Of a DNA stretch of 64,000 bases, positions 16,908-25,358 are shown one piece after another (the first letter of the stretch is position 1; each line of letters opens with the position of its first letter). The position numbers were made by a program, and so were the translations under genes. This DNA comes from Streptomyces sp. NBC_01142 (GTDB lineage Bacteria; Actinomycetota; Actinomycetes; Streptomycetales; Streptomycetaceae): positions 1 to 64,000 of the forward strand of contig NZ_JAPEOR010000006.1 of NCBI RefSeq assembly GCF_026341125.1. Reading direction: 5' to 3'. The notes beneath the pieces are model-generated. The model had not been told where the DNA came from, made no database searches, and saw only the letters and a list, made by a program, of their open reading frames with translations.

Positions 16908-17764
16908 GCACCGAGGAGCCCACCGGCGTGGACCTCGCGCGCGTCGCCCTGGCCGCCGCGAAGAAGGCCGCCAAGGAGCGCGGCGTCACTACGTCGGCCA
17001 AGCGGACCACGAAGCGCCGGCCGTCCGCCCGCCGCAACGGCCGCGACCCCATGGGACTCGGCGGCGCCCTGGCCCAGCTCGTCACCGAGCGCGGCTGGGA
17101 GACCCCCGCGGCAGGCGGATCCGTGATGGACCAGTGGCAGACGATCGCCACACCCGAGATCGCCGACCAGCTGCGGGCCGTGGCCTTCGACAAGAGCACC
17201 GGACGACTCGACCTGCTCCCGGCCACCAACGCCTGGGCCACCCAGGCCCGCCTGATCAGCGCTCAGCTCATACGGCAGGCCAACGCCGCGGTCGGCACCG
17301 AAGCGGTCCGCCAGATCCGGGTCCTCCCCGTCGGCTCGCGTACCGCCGCACCCGCCGAGCCCGCCGCGGCACCTCCGGCGCCCGCCCCGCGCGGAGAGAT
17401 CCGCACCCGCGAGACCGCCTCGGCCGGCTACCACCACGCACGGGCTTCGATCGCGATCGAGCCCGCCGTCCCGTCCCAACGGCCGGTCCGCACCCGCGAA
17501 GACGGATGCGACGGCTACCAGCAGGCCCGCGCCCTGGTGAAGAGCCCGCCCACCCCGCCCACCACCGGCCAGGCGCCGGTCCGCACCCGGGACGACGGGT
17601 GCGACGGCTACCGCGAGGCCATCGCCCAGGTCGGCGCCCCCGTCCCCACCCGCGGCCAGAGCGAGGCCCAGGTCCGCACCCGGGAGACGGCCTCCCCCGG
17701 ATACCAGCTCACCCGTCGCGCGCTCCTGGACGGCAAGAGCCGCGGCCGGGCCCGCCCCGCATGA
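16904..17764 (+). CDS. DUF721/DciA-like protein with C-terminal tandem repeats
   Basis: 286 aa. A basic N-terminus leads into a DUF721-like domain at ~50-145: GGALAQLVTERGWETP, DQWQTIATPEIADQLRAVAF and LPATNAWATQARLISAQLI. DciA proteins load the replicative helicase in many bacteria. The tail carries four repeats of about 30 residues, each beginning [IV]RTR[ED] and containing GY (starts at bases 17399, 17486, 17579 and 17672). The GTGA overlap with the Rep-like gene implies coupled translation. The chromosomal actinobacterial homologue sits by recF-gyrB, so this copy beside a Rep-like gene suggests a plasmid-specific helicase loader. Domain call good, role inferred. Confidence 0.7.
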   Translation: MSTEEPTGVDLARVALAAAKKAAKERGVTTSAKRTTKRRPSARRNGRDPMGLGGALAQLVTERGWETPAAGGSVMDQWQTIATPEIADQLRAVAFDKSTGRLDLLPATNAWATQARLISAQLIRQANAAVGTEAVRQIRVLPVGSRTAAPAEPAAAPPAPAPRGEIRTRETASAGYHHARASIAIEPAVPSQRPVRTREDGCDGYQQARALVKSPPTPPTTGQAPVRTRDDGCDGYREAIAQVGAPVPTRGQSEAQVRTRETASPGYQLTRRALLDGKSRGRARPA

Positions 17765-18000
17765 CCACGCCGCCGCGAGCCGCGAGTCCTCCCCGACTGA
17801 CGCGCATGAACGAAAGCAGCCCACCCGTGAACACCGACAACCTCGACCACCAACTCCCCGCGGACGCACCCGACAGGGACCGCCTCGCCCGGAAGACCGC
17901 ATCGACCATCACCGACCCCGAACTCGACGCGCTCTACGACCAGCGCGATGCACTGCTGCGCCTGGTGGCCGTATCCCGCGTTGCCGGAGCAGCCGCATGA
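17761..18000 (+). CDS. Small unknown protein
   Basis: 79 aa from ATG 17761, which overlaps the preceding stop as ATGA; ATG 17806 is an alternative. It has a Pro-rich N-terminus and a helical C-terminus (ITDPELDALYDQRDALLRLV). Its ATGA-type overlaps on both sides place it firmly in the operon. No family recognised. Confidence 0.6.
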   Translation: MTTPPRAASPPRLTRMNESSPPVNTDNLDHQLPADAPDRDRLARKTASTITDPELDALYDQRDALLRLVAVSRVAGAAA

Positions 18001-18407
18001 GCAGCCCGGCCACTGCCCACCCTGAAGCCGCCACACCCTGCGCCGGCGCCGACCCCGAGATCTTCCACGACGACGTCAAGGCCTCAGAAGCCAGAAGGCT
18101 GTGCGCCGGATGTCCGCTCGCCGCCCACTGCCGCACCCAGGCCCGCGACAACCGCGAGTGGGGGACCTGGGGCGGCGAGACCAGCGCCGAACGCGCCGCG
18201 GCGGGCCACCCGCCGGCCGGCTGGCGGGGACGCGGCCACAAGATCCACCTCAAGCCCTGCGGAACCCCCGCCGCCTACCGCCGTCACCTGCGGGCTGGCC
18301 AGGAACCCTGCCCTCCCTGCAAGTCCGCCGAATACTGCCGCCGCGCCGAGCGCGGAGCCCGCCGCGGCTCCAGCCGCCCGGACCACCCCGCCCAGGACAA
18401 GGAGTGA
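17997..18407 (+). CDS. WhiB-like protein
   Basis: 136 aa. Four cysteines with Wbl spacing, C15-x20-C36-x2-C39-x5-C45 (LCAGCPLAAHC), would bind a [4Fe-4S] cluster. They are followed by the turn EWGTWGGET. The C-terminal part (CGTPAAYRRHLRAGQEPC, then a further Cys) resembles a Cys/His/Arg-rich motif seen in phage and plasmid Wbl proteins. Wbl proteins are actinobacterial redox-sensitive regulators that bind sigma-A. ATGA overlap with the previous gene. Being inside a replication-like operon suggests autoregulation of that operon; the target is not visible. Confidence 0.82.
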   Translation: MSSPATAHPEAATPCAGADPEIFHDDVKASEARRLCAGCPLAAHCRTQARDNREWGTWGGETSAERAAAGHPPAGWRGRGHKIHLKPCGTPAAYRRHLRAGQEPCPPCKSAEYCRRAERGARRGSSRPDHPAQDKE

Positions 18408-18410
18408 GAC

Positions 18411-18605
18411 ATGACCGGACCGAGCAGCACCCCGCGGGGCGAGCGCCCCGGGACCCGTGGAACTCGCTGGGAGACCGTCCTGACCTCCACGGAGGTCGTC
18501 GTCCCCGACGACACCTGGGACGAGGAACCCCCGGCGCCGAACCGCGCCGCCCGCCGTGCCATAGCGCGCAAACAGCGCGGAAAGCGCAACTCGGCCCAGA
18601 GGTAG
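18411..18605 (+). CDS. Small unknown protein with basic C-terminus
   Basis: 64 aa; ATG 18411 follows aaggag 6-7 bases upstream and lies 3 bases after the WhiB-like stop. It is Pro-rich and acidic in the middle (VVVPDDTWDEEPP), with a basic end (AARRAIARKQRGKRN) that could bind nucleic acid. No family recognised. Confidence 0.6.
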   Translation: MTGPSSTPRGERPGTRGTRWETVLTSTEVVVPDDTWDEEPPAPNRAARRAIARKQRGKRNSAQR

Positions 18606-18720
18606 GTAACTCGCCAGTAGCGGCCTGCGGACTCTATCCACAGGGCCAGACCCGGAACCTTTCCCTGCTTCGGCCCGCCTCCGCCCCGGCGTGCCCCCGA
18701 CCAGACGAAGGAGCAGCGGA

Positions 18721-19254
18721 TTGTCCACTCCGAGCACCATCACGCCAGCCCCGTCTGAGCAAACCTCGGAGCCCGAGTCGCCGTTCACCACCCGCCCGGC
18801 GAACCTGGGAGACCTGGCCCGGGTGAACGCCCTGCACCACTGCTGCTCGCTCGACACCCGGTACGCCCGATACGCCTCGGGACGCCGGGAGTTGAAGATG
18901 TCCGAGTTCGCCAGACTCGTCCACCCCGCCGCAGGCTCCAGCTGGCTCACCACGCTGCGGGACGACCCCGAGACCGCCGTCGCCCTCACGCACCTGCTGA
19001 AGACCCGCACCACCGGTGCCTACGAACTCGCCCTCCTGGTCGGCGACCCCTGGCAGGGCCAGGGTCTGGGGTCCTGGCTCACCGACCGCGCCCTCCGCAC
19101 GGCCGCCGCCGATCCCAACTGCCATACCGTCACCGCGATGTTCGGCGCCGGCAACAGGCGAGCCCTCCGCATCCTGCGCCGCCGCGACATCACCATCCCC
19201 ACCGCCAGCGCCGGCGTCATCGACATCACCCTGCCCCTGCCCGAACGGAGTTGA
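18721..19254 (+). CDS. GNAT-family acetyltransferase
   Basis: 177 aa. The acetyl-CoA-binding P-loop of GNAT enzymes is seen as VGDPWQGQGLGSWLTDRAL (the QGxGxG-type turn), followed by the expected helix, a beta strand (HTVTAMF) and AGNRRALRILRRRDI. I chose TTG 18721 because gaaggag sits 7 bases upstream; the in-frame GTG 18691 lacks a site. It ends three bases before the hydrolase ATG. Substrate unknown. Confidence 0.82.
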   Translation: MSTPSTITPAPSEQTSEPESPFTTRPANLGDLARVNALHHCCSLDTRYARYASGRRELKMSEFARLVHPAAGSSWLTTLRDDPETAVALTHLLKTRTTGAYELALLVGDPWQGQGLGSWLTDRALRTAAADPNCHTVTAMFGAGNRRALRILRRRDITIPTASAGVIDITLPLPERS

Positions 19255-19256
19255 CC

Positions 19257-20183
19257 ATGGCCCCGCTTCCCACGCCCCACGCCGAACTCCAGCGACCGGA
19301 CGGCGCCCGCCTCGCCCTCTACGTCGACGGGCCCAGCGACCCCGACCTAGTCCTCGTCATGGCCCACGGATGGCAGGCGGCGGCCTCCGTCTGGAACGAG
19401 CACGTCCGCCAACTCCCGCGTCCGCGCACCCGCATCGTCCGCTACGACCAGCGCGGGCACGGCAACTCCACCGGCGGCAGAGCCCTGCCATCCATCCCGC
19501 TGCTCGCCGACGACCTCAAGGCCGTCATCGCCGCCACCGCCCCCGGCCGGCTGCCCGTCCTGCTGGCCGGGCACTCCATGGGCGGCATGGCCGTCCTCGC
19601 GCTCGCCGCCCAGCACCCGCACCTCATCGGCGACAAGGTCACCGCCGCCCTGCTCGCCGCGACCACCAGCGGCGGACTCGACCTCGCAGCCCCCCAGCAT
19701 CCGCCGCTGAAACGCCTGATCGGGCTCACCCGCCACGCCATGGCCGCCGCATGCATCCACGCCCCGCTGCCGGCCCACCGCATCCGCGAACTCGTCCGGC
19801 CGCGCCCCTACCCCCAGCCGCCGATCGACATCGCCGCGCACTGGTTCAAGGCCCTCATGCGGCACGACGTCGCCGACCAGATCGACGCCCTCGCACGCAT
19901 CCCCGTGCACATCCTCGTCGGCGACAACGACCAGACCATCCCGCCCATCCACGCCCTGCGGCTCGCCGCGCAGATCCCCACCTCCCAGCTCCACGTCATC
20001 GCCGGCGGCGGCCACCGACTGCCCACCCAGCACCCCGAGGCCTTCCTCGCCGCACTGGAGAGAGCGTGCGCCGACGCGCTGCCGCCCGCCGCCCGCTGGC
20101 ACCGCCGGCTCAGCCGCCGAGAGCGCGCGACCACGACCCTCACCACGACCGGAGCCGGTACGGCAGACTCACGACCCAGCTGA
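19257..20183 (+). CDS. Alpha/beta hydrolase
   Basis: 308 aa. Classic fold markers: VLVMAHGWQAAASVWN (oxyanion HG), YDQRGHGNSTGG, nucleophile Ser in LLAGHSMGGMAVL, acid Asp in ILVGDNDQTIP and catalytic His in IAGGGHRLPTQHP. These enzymes include esterases and haloperoxidase-like hydrolases; nothing fixes the substrate. ATG 19257 lies right after the GNAT stop and has acggag 6 bases upstream. The last ~25 residues are Thr/Arg-rich and probably disordered. Confidence 0.88.
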   Translation: MAPLPTPHAELQRPDGARLALYVDGPSDPDLVLVMAHGWQAAASVWNEHVRQLPRPRTRIVRYDQRGHGNSTGGRALPSIPLLADDLKAVIAATAPGRLPVLLAGHSMGGMAVLALAAQHPHLIGDKVTAALLAATTSGGLDLAAPQHPPLKRLIGLTRHAMAAACIHAPLPAHRIRELVRPRPYPQPPIDIAAHWFKALMRHDVADQIDALARIPVHILVGDNDQTIPPIHALRLAAQIPTSQLHVIAGGGHRLPTQHPEAFLAALERACADALPPAARWHRRLSRRERATTTLTTTGAGTADSRPS

Positions 20184-20244
20184 ACACCGCCACGACCAGG
20201 GCCGTCGTGTCCGCGGCCCCCCACGATCAACGACAGGACGACGA

Positions 20245-20868
20245 GTGAACGACGATGCGGGCACCGCCGGGCGTCCGGAGCGCAACCAGATACCTGCGTT
20301 CCTGCGCCGGCTCGACCCGCCACGCACTCTCGACGGCAGGCCCGACTACCGGCCGCCCGCGGCGATCCTCGCAGCCTGCACCGCGTTCGTCTTCCTGTTC
20401 GCCGGCTTCTACATGGCCCTGTACTCCAAGCTCTGGCACCACCACCAGCACCTGGCCATGGCCGCAGTGTTCGCCGGCGCCACCCTGCCGGCGCTCGCGG
20501 TCTACACGATCGCCCACCGCCTGCTCTCCCGCATCGGCCTCTACCTGTGGCAGAGCGTCCTCGTCAGCGTCGTCCTGCTGGCCGTCATGGGGTCGGCGCC
20601 CGACTGGGCACGCACGCTCTTCCCCCGCGCCTACGACCGGTACGAGGCCGAGCTCGGCGGCCCGGGACAGTGCTTGTACGCCACGCCGTACAACCTCGAC
20701 CGTGCCCAGACCACCTTCGCGGACGACCACCCCGGCCGGATGGTCGTCGACCCCATCGCCGAGGGCCTTCCCGTGGTGCGCTTGGACCACGCGGTCGACG
20801 GCGGCCTCAAGCACCTGAGTCCGGCCGACTCCTCCGCCCGGAAGATCCTGGATCAGTACGGCTGCTGA
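20245..20868 (+). CDS. Membrane protein of unknown function
   Basis: 207 aa. After ~40 soluble residues there are three hydrophobic segments: AAILAACTAFVFLFAGFYMA, MAAVFAGATLPALAVYTIA and LYLWQSVLVSVVLLAVMG. The ~80-residue end is probably extracytoplasmic (GGPGQCLYATPYNLDRAQTT). GTG 20245 with ggacgacga upstream. It ends the plus-strand run begun at the surface-protein gene and converges on the next gene. No family recognised. Confidence 0.65.
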   Translation: MNDDAGTAGRPERNQIPAFLRRLDPPRTLDGRPDYRPPAAILAACTAFVFLFAGFYMALYSKLWHHHQHLAMAAVFAGATLPALAVYTIAHRLLSRIGLYLWQSVLVSVVLLAVMGSAPDWARTLFPRAYDRYEAELGGPGQCLYATPYNLDRAQTTFADDHPGRMVVDPIAEGLPVVRLDHAVDGGLKHLSPADSSARKILDQYGC

Positions 20869-20886
20869 CGCCGTCAGCGGGTCAGA

Positions 20887-22692
20887 TCACCAGTAGCGGA
20901 ACTGGTGAGGAGAGGGCGGCGTGTACTCCTCCCACAGTGGGCCGTCGTGCGAGCGGCGGTCCCGGTCGCCCGTCAGGCCCACGATCCTGTGCACGGGCAC
21001 GCTCAGCTCGTGCCCGGTGTCGCGGGCGGTGAAGGTGAGCATGCGGCGGCGCGGATCCCAGCCGCCGACGGCCCCGTACAAGACGTGGCTCGCCGAGTCG
21101 CCGCGGACGCCGGTCTCGACGATGAGCCGCATGACGCCGCGCGGAGGGTAAGGCTCGGTCAGCTCCCGCAGCTCCTGGCCGGCCGGACCACCAGCGGTGT
21201 CGTCCGGGACCCAGATCCACTGGCCCAGCTCGAACGACTCCTTCCACCGCCACCGGGAGTCCTCCTGACGCTGGGGCGCCCAGTGCACCGGCGGTTCGGA
21301 CCCGCGCCGCCCGCGCAGCAGCGCACGGGCCTCCCGCACCCGCTCGGAAGGCCGGGGGCGACGGCCGTCCTCGGCGACGTCCTCGGCCAGCAGGGGAAAG
21401 GCGGTTCGCAACAGGGCACGGGCCGCACCGATCACAGCGGGAGCAGGCCCTTGCGGCGTGAGTCCGTCCTCGGCCAGCTGCTCACCGGCGATCAGACGTC
21501 CCTGTTGGCCGGCGGTGTGGGCGAGCGCACGCTCGGCGGCGAACTCGGGAACGGCCAGGACCACCGCGTCTGCGGGCAGGCTCTCGCCGTACGGGTTGAA
21601 GCGCTGTCCCGCACCACCCCACGGCACGCGCGGGCCGATCTGCTCGTACTGTGCCAGAAAGGCAAGATCGCGATCGTGCGGTCCGGTCAGCGGCCAGCCG
21701 CACACCAGCAGCAACTGCTGTTTGTCCGAGCCTTGCGACGCCCCGGCGAGCTCGGCCTCCAAGCGGGCGCACCAGCGCTGCACGAAGGAGTGCCACTGGT
21801 AATGGAACTCGGCCTCGGCCCAGGCGGCCGGCGAGGCGTGCCCCGCCGCGCAGGTCATCGCCGGCAGCGGCAGCGCGGTCACATCCCGCACCCGGGCCTT
21901 GCCCCACTCCCGGGTCACCACGGCAGAGGCGTAGTCGAGCGCGCCGCCCGCGTCCCTCCCCTGCTCACGCGCCCTCGTCCAGGCCGCGCGGACCATCGCC
22001 CACAGTTCCAGCGACGGCCGCCCGTACCCGTACCCGTATCCGTAGCCGGTGCCGATCACGGCGCCCAAGGCGCTGGACTCCTTGTGCACCTTGCGATCAG
22101 CCGCGACCGCGTCACAAGCGGCGGTGACCGATGTGGTGGCCATCGCTGACGGCGCGGTCGCCCGGTACGCAGCCAGCGCCTGGTCCGACCGCTCGACCAC
22201 GGCAGTCCAAGCCTGCAGCGCCCGCCATCCCTGGGCGCCGAGCTCGGGGTGATCGAGGACCGGCTTGAGGAGGCTGCGCACCGCAGCGTCGTCGTGCCGG
22301 GCCGCCTGCTCCAGCGCCTTGGCGTACGCCTGCCAGGTCCGCGGCTCACTGGCGCTGGCCAGCGCGTCCGCACGGGCGTCGGCTCGCAGGATCTCCTGAA
22401 GGGCCCGCCACAACACCTCGGTGCCGTCCGGCAGTTCCACGGCGTTGACGCAGTTGGAGCACAGGTTTTCCAGGGCCTCCAGGACCACCACGTGTTCGGC
22501 GGTTCCAGCCGAAAGCCTGGCCGCGTGCTGGCAGTGCCCCCACGTCTTGCCGTCCGGCACCGGGGCGTGCCACTTGCCCGTCCCGGACCGCACGAGCGTG
22601 GTCGTGGCCTCCACGACCGCCGGAAGGTCAACGCCCAGGCGCTGCAACTCGGCCCGATCCAGCGATGCCAGGCGGTTCCGCCCGTACCTCAT
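20887..22692 (-). CDS. Large unknown protein with N-terminal Cys/His motif
   Basis: About 601 aa from ATG 22692 (GTG 22734 is an alternative). Near residues 55-95, GHCQHAARLSAG and LENLCSNCVNAVELPDG may bind zinc. A Gly-Tyr run (GTGYGYGYGYG) is encoded by a short hexamer repeat near 22023-22053. Elsewhere there are helical, Ala-rich segments and a C-terminal part with WKESFELGQWIWVPDD and VLYGAVGGWDPRRRMLTF. No enzymatic motif recognised. It is separated from the ligase gene by about 127 bases on the same strand. Confidence 0.6.
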   Translation of the reverse strand: MRYGRNRLASLDRAELQRLGVDLPAVVEATTTLVRSGTGKWHAPVPDGKTWGHCQHAARLSAGTAEHVVVLEALENLCSNCVNAVELPDGTEVLWRALQEILRADARADALASASEPRTWQAYAKALEQAARHDDAAVRSLLKPVLDHPELGAQGWRALQAWTAVVERSDQALAAYRATAPSAMATTSVTAACDAVAADRKVHKESSALGAVIGTGYGYGYGYGRPSLELWAMVRAAWTRAREQGRDAGGALDYASAVVTREWGKARVRDVTALPLPAMTCAAGHASPAAWAEAEFHYQWHSFVQRWCARLEAELAGASQGSDKQQLLLVCGWPLTGPHDRDLAFLAQYEQIGPRVPWGGAGQRFNPYGESLPADAVVLAVPEFAAERALAHTAGQQGRLIAGEQLAEDGLTPQGPAPAVIGAARALLRTAFPLLAEDVAEDGRRPRPSERVREARALLRGRRGSEPPVHWAPQRQEDSRWRWKESFELGQWIWVPDDTAGGPAGQELRELTEPYPPRGVMRLIVETGVRGDSASHVLYGAVGGWDPRRRMLTFTARDTGHELSVPVHRIVGLTGDRDRRSHDGPLWEEYTPPSPHQFRYW

Positions 22693-22819
22693 GCTCCGCC
22701 CCGCCCTGCTCCGTGCCGTCGGTTCCGCCGCCACGCTATCGCCGCCGCACCCTCCCGGTGTCCCGCCAAGCGGCTCCTCACCCCACAGGGGTTCGGGGCT
22801 GGCTCGGGCCGGTGCGGAC

Positions 22820-23683
22820 TCACCGCAGCCGGGTCACCGCGACCACTCCATGCCGGGTCGTCCCCGCGAGCACCTCGGCGACCAGTCCGGTCTCTACCGC
22901 GCTGTACGCCGCCCCGGACGCCGTACGCGCGGACCGCCCGGGGCCCGCACTGGCCAGCCGCACCGCCACCGCGCTCGCGACCGGCGCGCTTACCGGTTGA
23001 GACAGGACCGTCGGCCCCTCCGGCAGCCGCACCGCCAGAGCTCGCGGCCGCGCGCGGGAACCGGTGAAGCCGACGACGTCCACGTCCACCGTCTCTGCGT
23101 GACGCACCTTCCGCCAGATCCTCGACGCCCGGTACGGCGAGGCGGCGTGCTTGGCGACCAGGCCCTCCACGCCCAGCGGGCGCAGCGCCTCGTACCAGAC
23201 CAGCGCGGTCTCGCGGTCGTCCGTGGCTGGCACAGCCTGCAGTGGCGGGCCCACGTCCTGCAGGACCTCCAGGAGCAGCGCCCGACGTTCCACGTAGGGG
23301 CGGGATCGGACGTCCCCGAGCTCGGAGTGGAGCAGGATGTCCCAGGCGGCGAACGAGGCCGGATGCCGGGCCGCCAGCTGCGCGGCGCGGGCGGGGGAGG
23401 ACGCGGCGCGCGCCTGGGCCGCACCGAAGTCGACGCGACCCGCGACGTAGACGACGGCTTCACCGTCCAGGACCGTCCCGGCCGGGAGCCGCTGGCCGGC
23501 GCGTGCCAGGTCCGCCCAGACTGCGCTCACGTCCCGTCCCGAACGGGACTGCAGCCGCACCCGGCCCGCCTCGCACCACAAGATCGTTCTGTGCCCGTCC
23601 AGTTTCGGCTCGAACCACCAGCCCCGGCCCGCCGGCAGCTCCGGCACGGCCTGGGCGAGCGCTACCGCCACGGGGAACTCCAC
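22820..23683 (-). CDS. ATP-dependent DNA ligase
   Basis: About 287 aa, the catalytic core of a minimal ATP-dependent ligase. The adenylated lysine lies in WWFEPKLDGHRT (K27). Other nucleotidyltransferase motifs follow: LQSRSGRDV, VLDGEAVVY, FAAWDILLH, GVEGLVAKH and IWRKVRHAE. A short OB-like tail (VDVVGFTGSRARPRALAVRL) completes it. GTG 23683 is chosen because it gives the MEFPVAVALA opening usual in Streptomyces relatives; GTG 23746 is possible. Such ligases seal nicks in repair. It sits 114 bases after the exonuclease gene on the same strand and near the mutasome, so a repair context is plausible. Confidence 0.88.
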   Translation of the reverse strand: MEFPVAVALAQAVPELPAGRGWWFEPKLDGHRTILWCEAGRVRLQSRSGRDVSAVWADLARAGQRLPAGTVLDGEAVVYVAGRVDFGAAQARAASSPARAAQLAARHPASFAAWDILLHSELGDVRSRPYVERRALLLEVLQDVGPPLQAVPATDDRETALVWYEALRPLGVEGLVAKHAASPYRASRIWRKVRHAETVDVDVVGFTGSRARPRALAVRLPEGPTVLSQPVSAPVASAVAVRLASAGPGRSARTASGAAYSAVETGLVAEVLAGTTRHGVVAVTRLR

Positions 23684-23797
23684 GCCACCAGCCTGCGGGG
23701 CCCGCCGCTGCGCCGCGCGCCGACGACTGCCCGCTGCCCGCCGCACTGGGCAGCTCGGCGGGCAGCGGAGGGCGGGGGACTGGCGACGGAACTGCGG

Positions 23798-24469
23798 CTA
23801 CGCGTCCTGGACGTCGAAGAGGCCGTCCTGCACCGAGGCGTCGACGGACGTCTCCGGCCTTGGCCTAAGACCGGCAGCGGTATCGAGGTCGAGCAGCGTG
23901 GACCAGTGACCGGAGAGAGCTCCGTCGCAGAGGAGCCGTCGGAACAGGTCGGCGGTGACCTCTACATCCGGCATCGCCCGGTGACGGCCGGGCGGTTGGG
24001 CAATGCCGTAGTAGCGCAGCAGTGCGTCCAGCCCGTACGAGGACATGCCGCGGATGACCTGCTTGGCCATCTTGAGAGTGTCCAGGAGCGGGGTGGAACT
24101 GAGGACGGGGCAGTGCTGGCGCTGGCGGGCGATCAGTCCGGCCTCGGTCGAGGCGTGCTGGGCCACGAGCCGGTAGGGCGGCGCGGTCAGGCACTGGTCG
24201 AGCCCGGCGAGCACTGCGGCTGGTCCGGGGGCGCGGCGCAGGGCGGCTTCACTCATGCCGTGGACCAGGTCCCGCGGGGTGATCGGTACCTCCGGCGGCG
24301 GCTGGATCAAGGACTCGAAGCGGCCGTCCTCGACCAGCCGGCCGTCTCGGACGACCAGGGCGAGGGCCGCAACCTCGGTGGGTTCGGCCGGTCGGCCCGC
24401 CGGAGTGAGCGCCTCGAAGTCGATCACGACGAAGGTCGTGCCGCGTAGGTTGTCCATCAGCACTGTCAT
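23798..24469 (-). CDS. DEDD-family 3'-5' exonuclease (DnaQ-like)
   Basis: 223 aa. ExoI motif FVVIDFEAL (DxE) lies at the start, an ExoII-like LVAQHASTEAGLIAR in the middle and ExoIII HRAMPDVEVTADLF near residue 170. The ExoII acidic position is Glu rather than Asp, which may reduce activity. Members act as proofreading subunits or in DNA/RNA turnover. Together with the ligase downstream and DnaE2 about 1.8 kb away it adds to a DNA-repair neighbourhood. ATG 24469 or ATG 24457 could be the start. Confidence 0.8.
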   Translation of the reverse strand: MTVLMDNLRGTTFVVIDFEALTPAGRPAEPTEVAALALVVRDGRLVEDGRFESLIQPPPEVPITPRDLVHGMSEAALRRAPGPAAVLAGLDQCLTAPPYRLVAQHASTEAGLIARQRQHCPVLSSTPLLDTLKMAKQVIRGMSSYGLDALLRYYGIAQPPGRHRAMPDVEVTADLFRRLLCDGALSGHWSTLLDLDTAAGLRPRPETSVDASVQDGLFDVQDA

Positions 24470-24704
24470 CGAGCGGCATCCTGCCCGATCGCGGCCGCCG
24501 CCGCGGGCGGTTCATTCCGTCGGGCGGCCGTGCTGCCCGATCTCACTCCCCGGCCGAGCAGCAGGGTCGGACCACGGTGACTCGGGGAGACTCCCGTGGC
24601 TCCTGGGTAGCCCGGCGGCCAGAAGATGAGTACGCCGACTCACGCCCGGCCCGCGCCCACCACCGACGATGAAGATCAACATCGCCGACGCCGGGAGACC
24701 GCTC

Positions 24705-25355
24705 ATGCTCAGCCGCATCGCCGACATTCTGGTCCCGGCCGTCGGTCGCCTGTCAGTGACCGCCGACCCGCGCGCCGAGCTCGCTCCGGGCAGCATCATC
24801 GCCGCGAACCACACCTCCCTCGCCGACCCCGCCATCGTCATCGCCCTCGGCGCCGAGCCGGTCGTCATGGCGGCCGCCGGGCTGTGGCGCGTCCCTCTGC
24901 TTGGCCGCGCCCTCGCCCGGGAAGGGCACGTCCCCGTCATCCGCGGGGACCGGCGCGCCGCGGACGCGCTGGATGCAGCAGCCGACGCCCTGGAGCAGGG
25001 GCGGATGATCCTCATCTACGCCGAGGGCGGGCTCCCCCGGCGCCGGGATGCCGCGGAAGCCGCCCCCGAGACCTTCCGCAGTGGCCTGGCCCGGCTCGCC
25101 GAGCGCACCGGTGCCCCTGTGGTGCCCGTCGGCCGGGCCGGGGCCCGGCGGATCACCTCGGGCAGCACCATGAAGCAGCTCGCAGGACTCGTCACCGCCC
25201 CCGTACGCCGCCCGCATCTGCACGTCCATGTGGGCGCGCCCGTGGAGCTGACGGGCGAGCGTGCCATGAGGACGGTGCGGGCCCGGACCGCGGTGACCAC
25301 CGCGTGGCGGACGGCGGCCGCTCACCTGGGCGAGCCCGCCGCGCTCGCCGCGTAG
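24705..25355 (+). CDS. PlsC-like 1-acylglycerol-3-phosphate acyltransferase
   Basis: About 216 aa. The catalytic NHxxxxD box is IIAANHTSLADPAIV; motif II is GHVPVIRGD; motif III appears as LIYAEGGLP; and APVVPVGRAG follows. This family transfers acyl groups to lysophospholipid-type acceptors at the membrane. ATG 24705 has gggaga 6 bases upstream and is preferred over ATG 24669. Neighbours on both sides are on the opposite strand, so it is a single-gene unit whose link to the DNA genes is unclear. Confidence 0.85.
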   Translation: MLSRIADILVPAVGRLSVTADPRAELAPGSIIAANHTSLADPAIVIALGAEPVVMAAAGLWRVPLLGRALAREGHVPVIRGDRRAADALDAAADALEQGRMILIYAEGGLPRRRDAAEAAPETFRSGLARLAERTGAPVVPVGRAGARRITSGSTMKQLAGLVTAPVRRPHLHVHVGAPVELTGERAMRTVRARTAVTTAWRTAAAHLGEPAALAA

Positions 25356-25358
25356 CCC

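Noticed and set aside
15483..17902. Long minus-strand frames opposite the replication-like operon
   Set aside because: The plus strand has coherent overlapping genes with recognisable domains and coupled starts.
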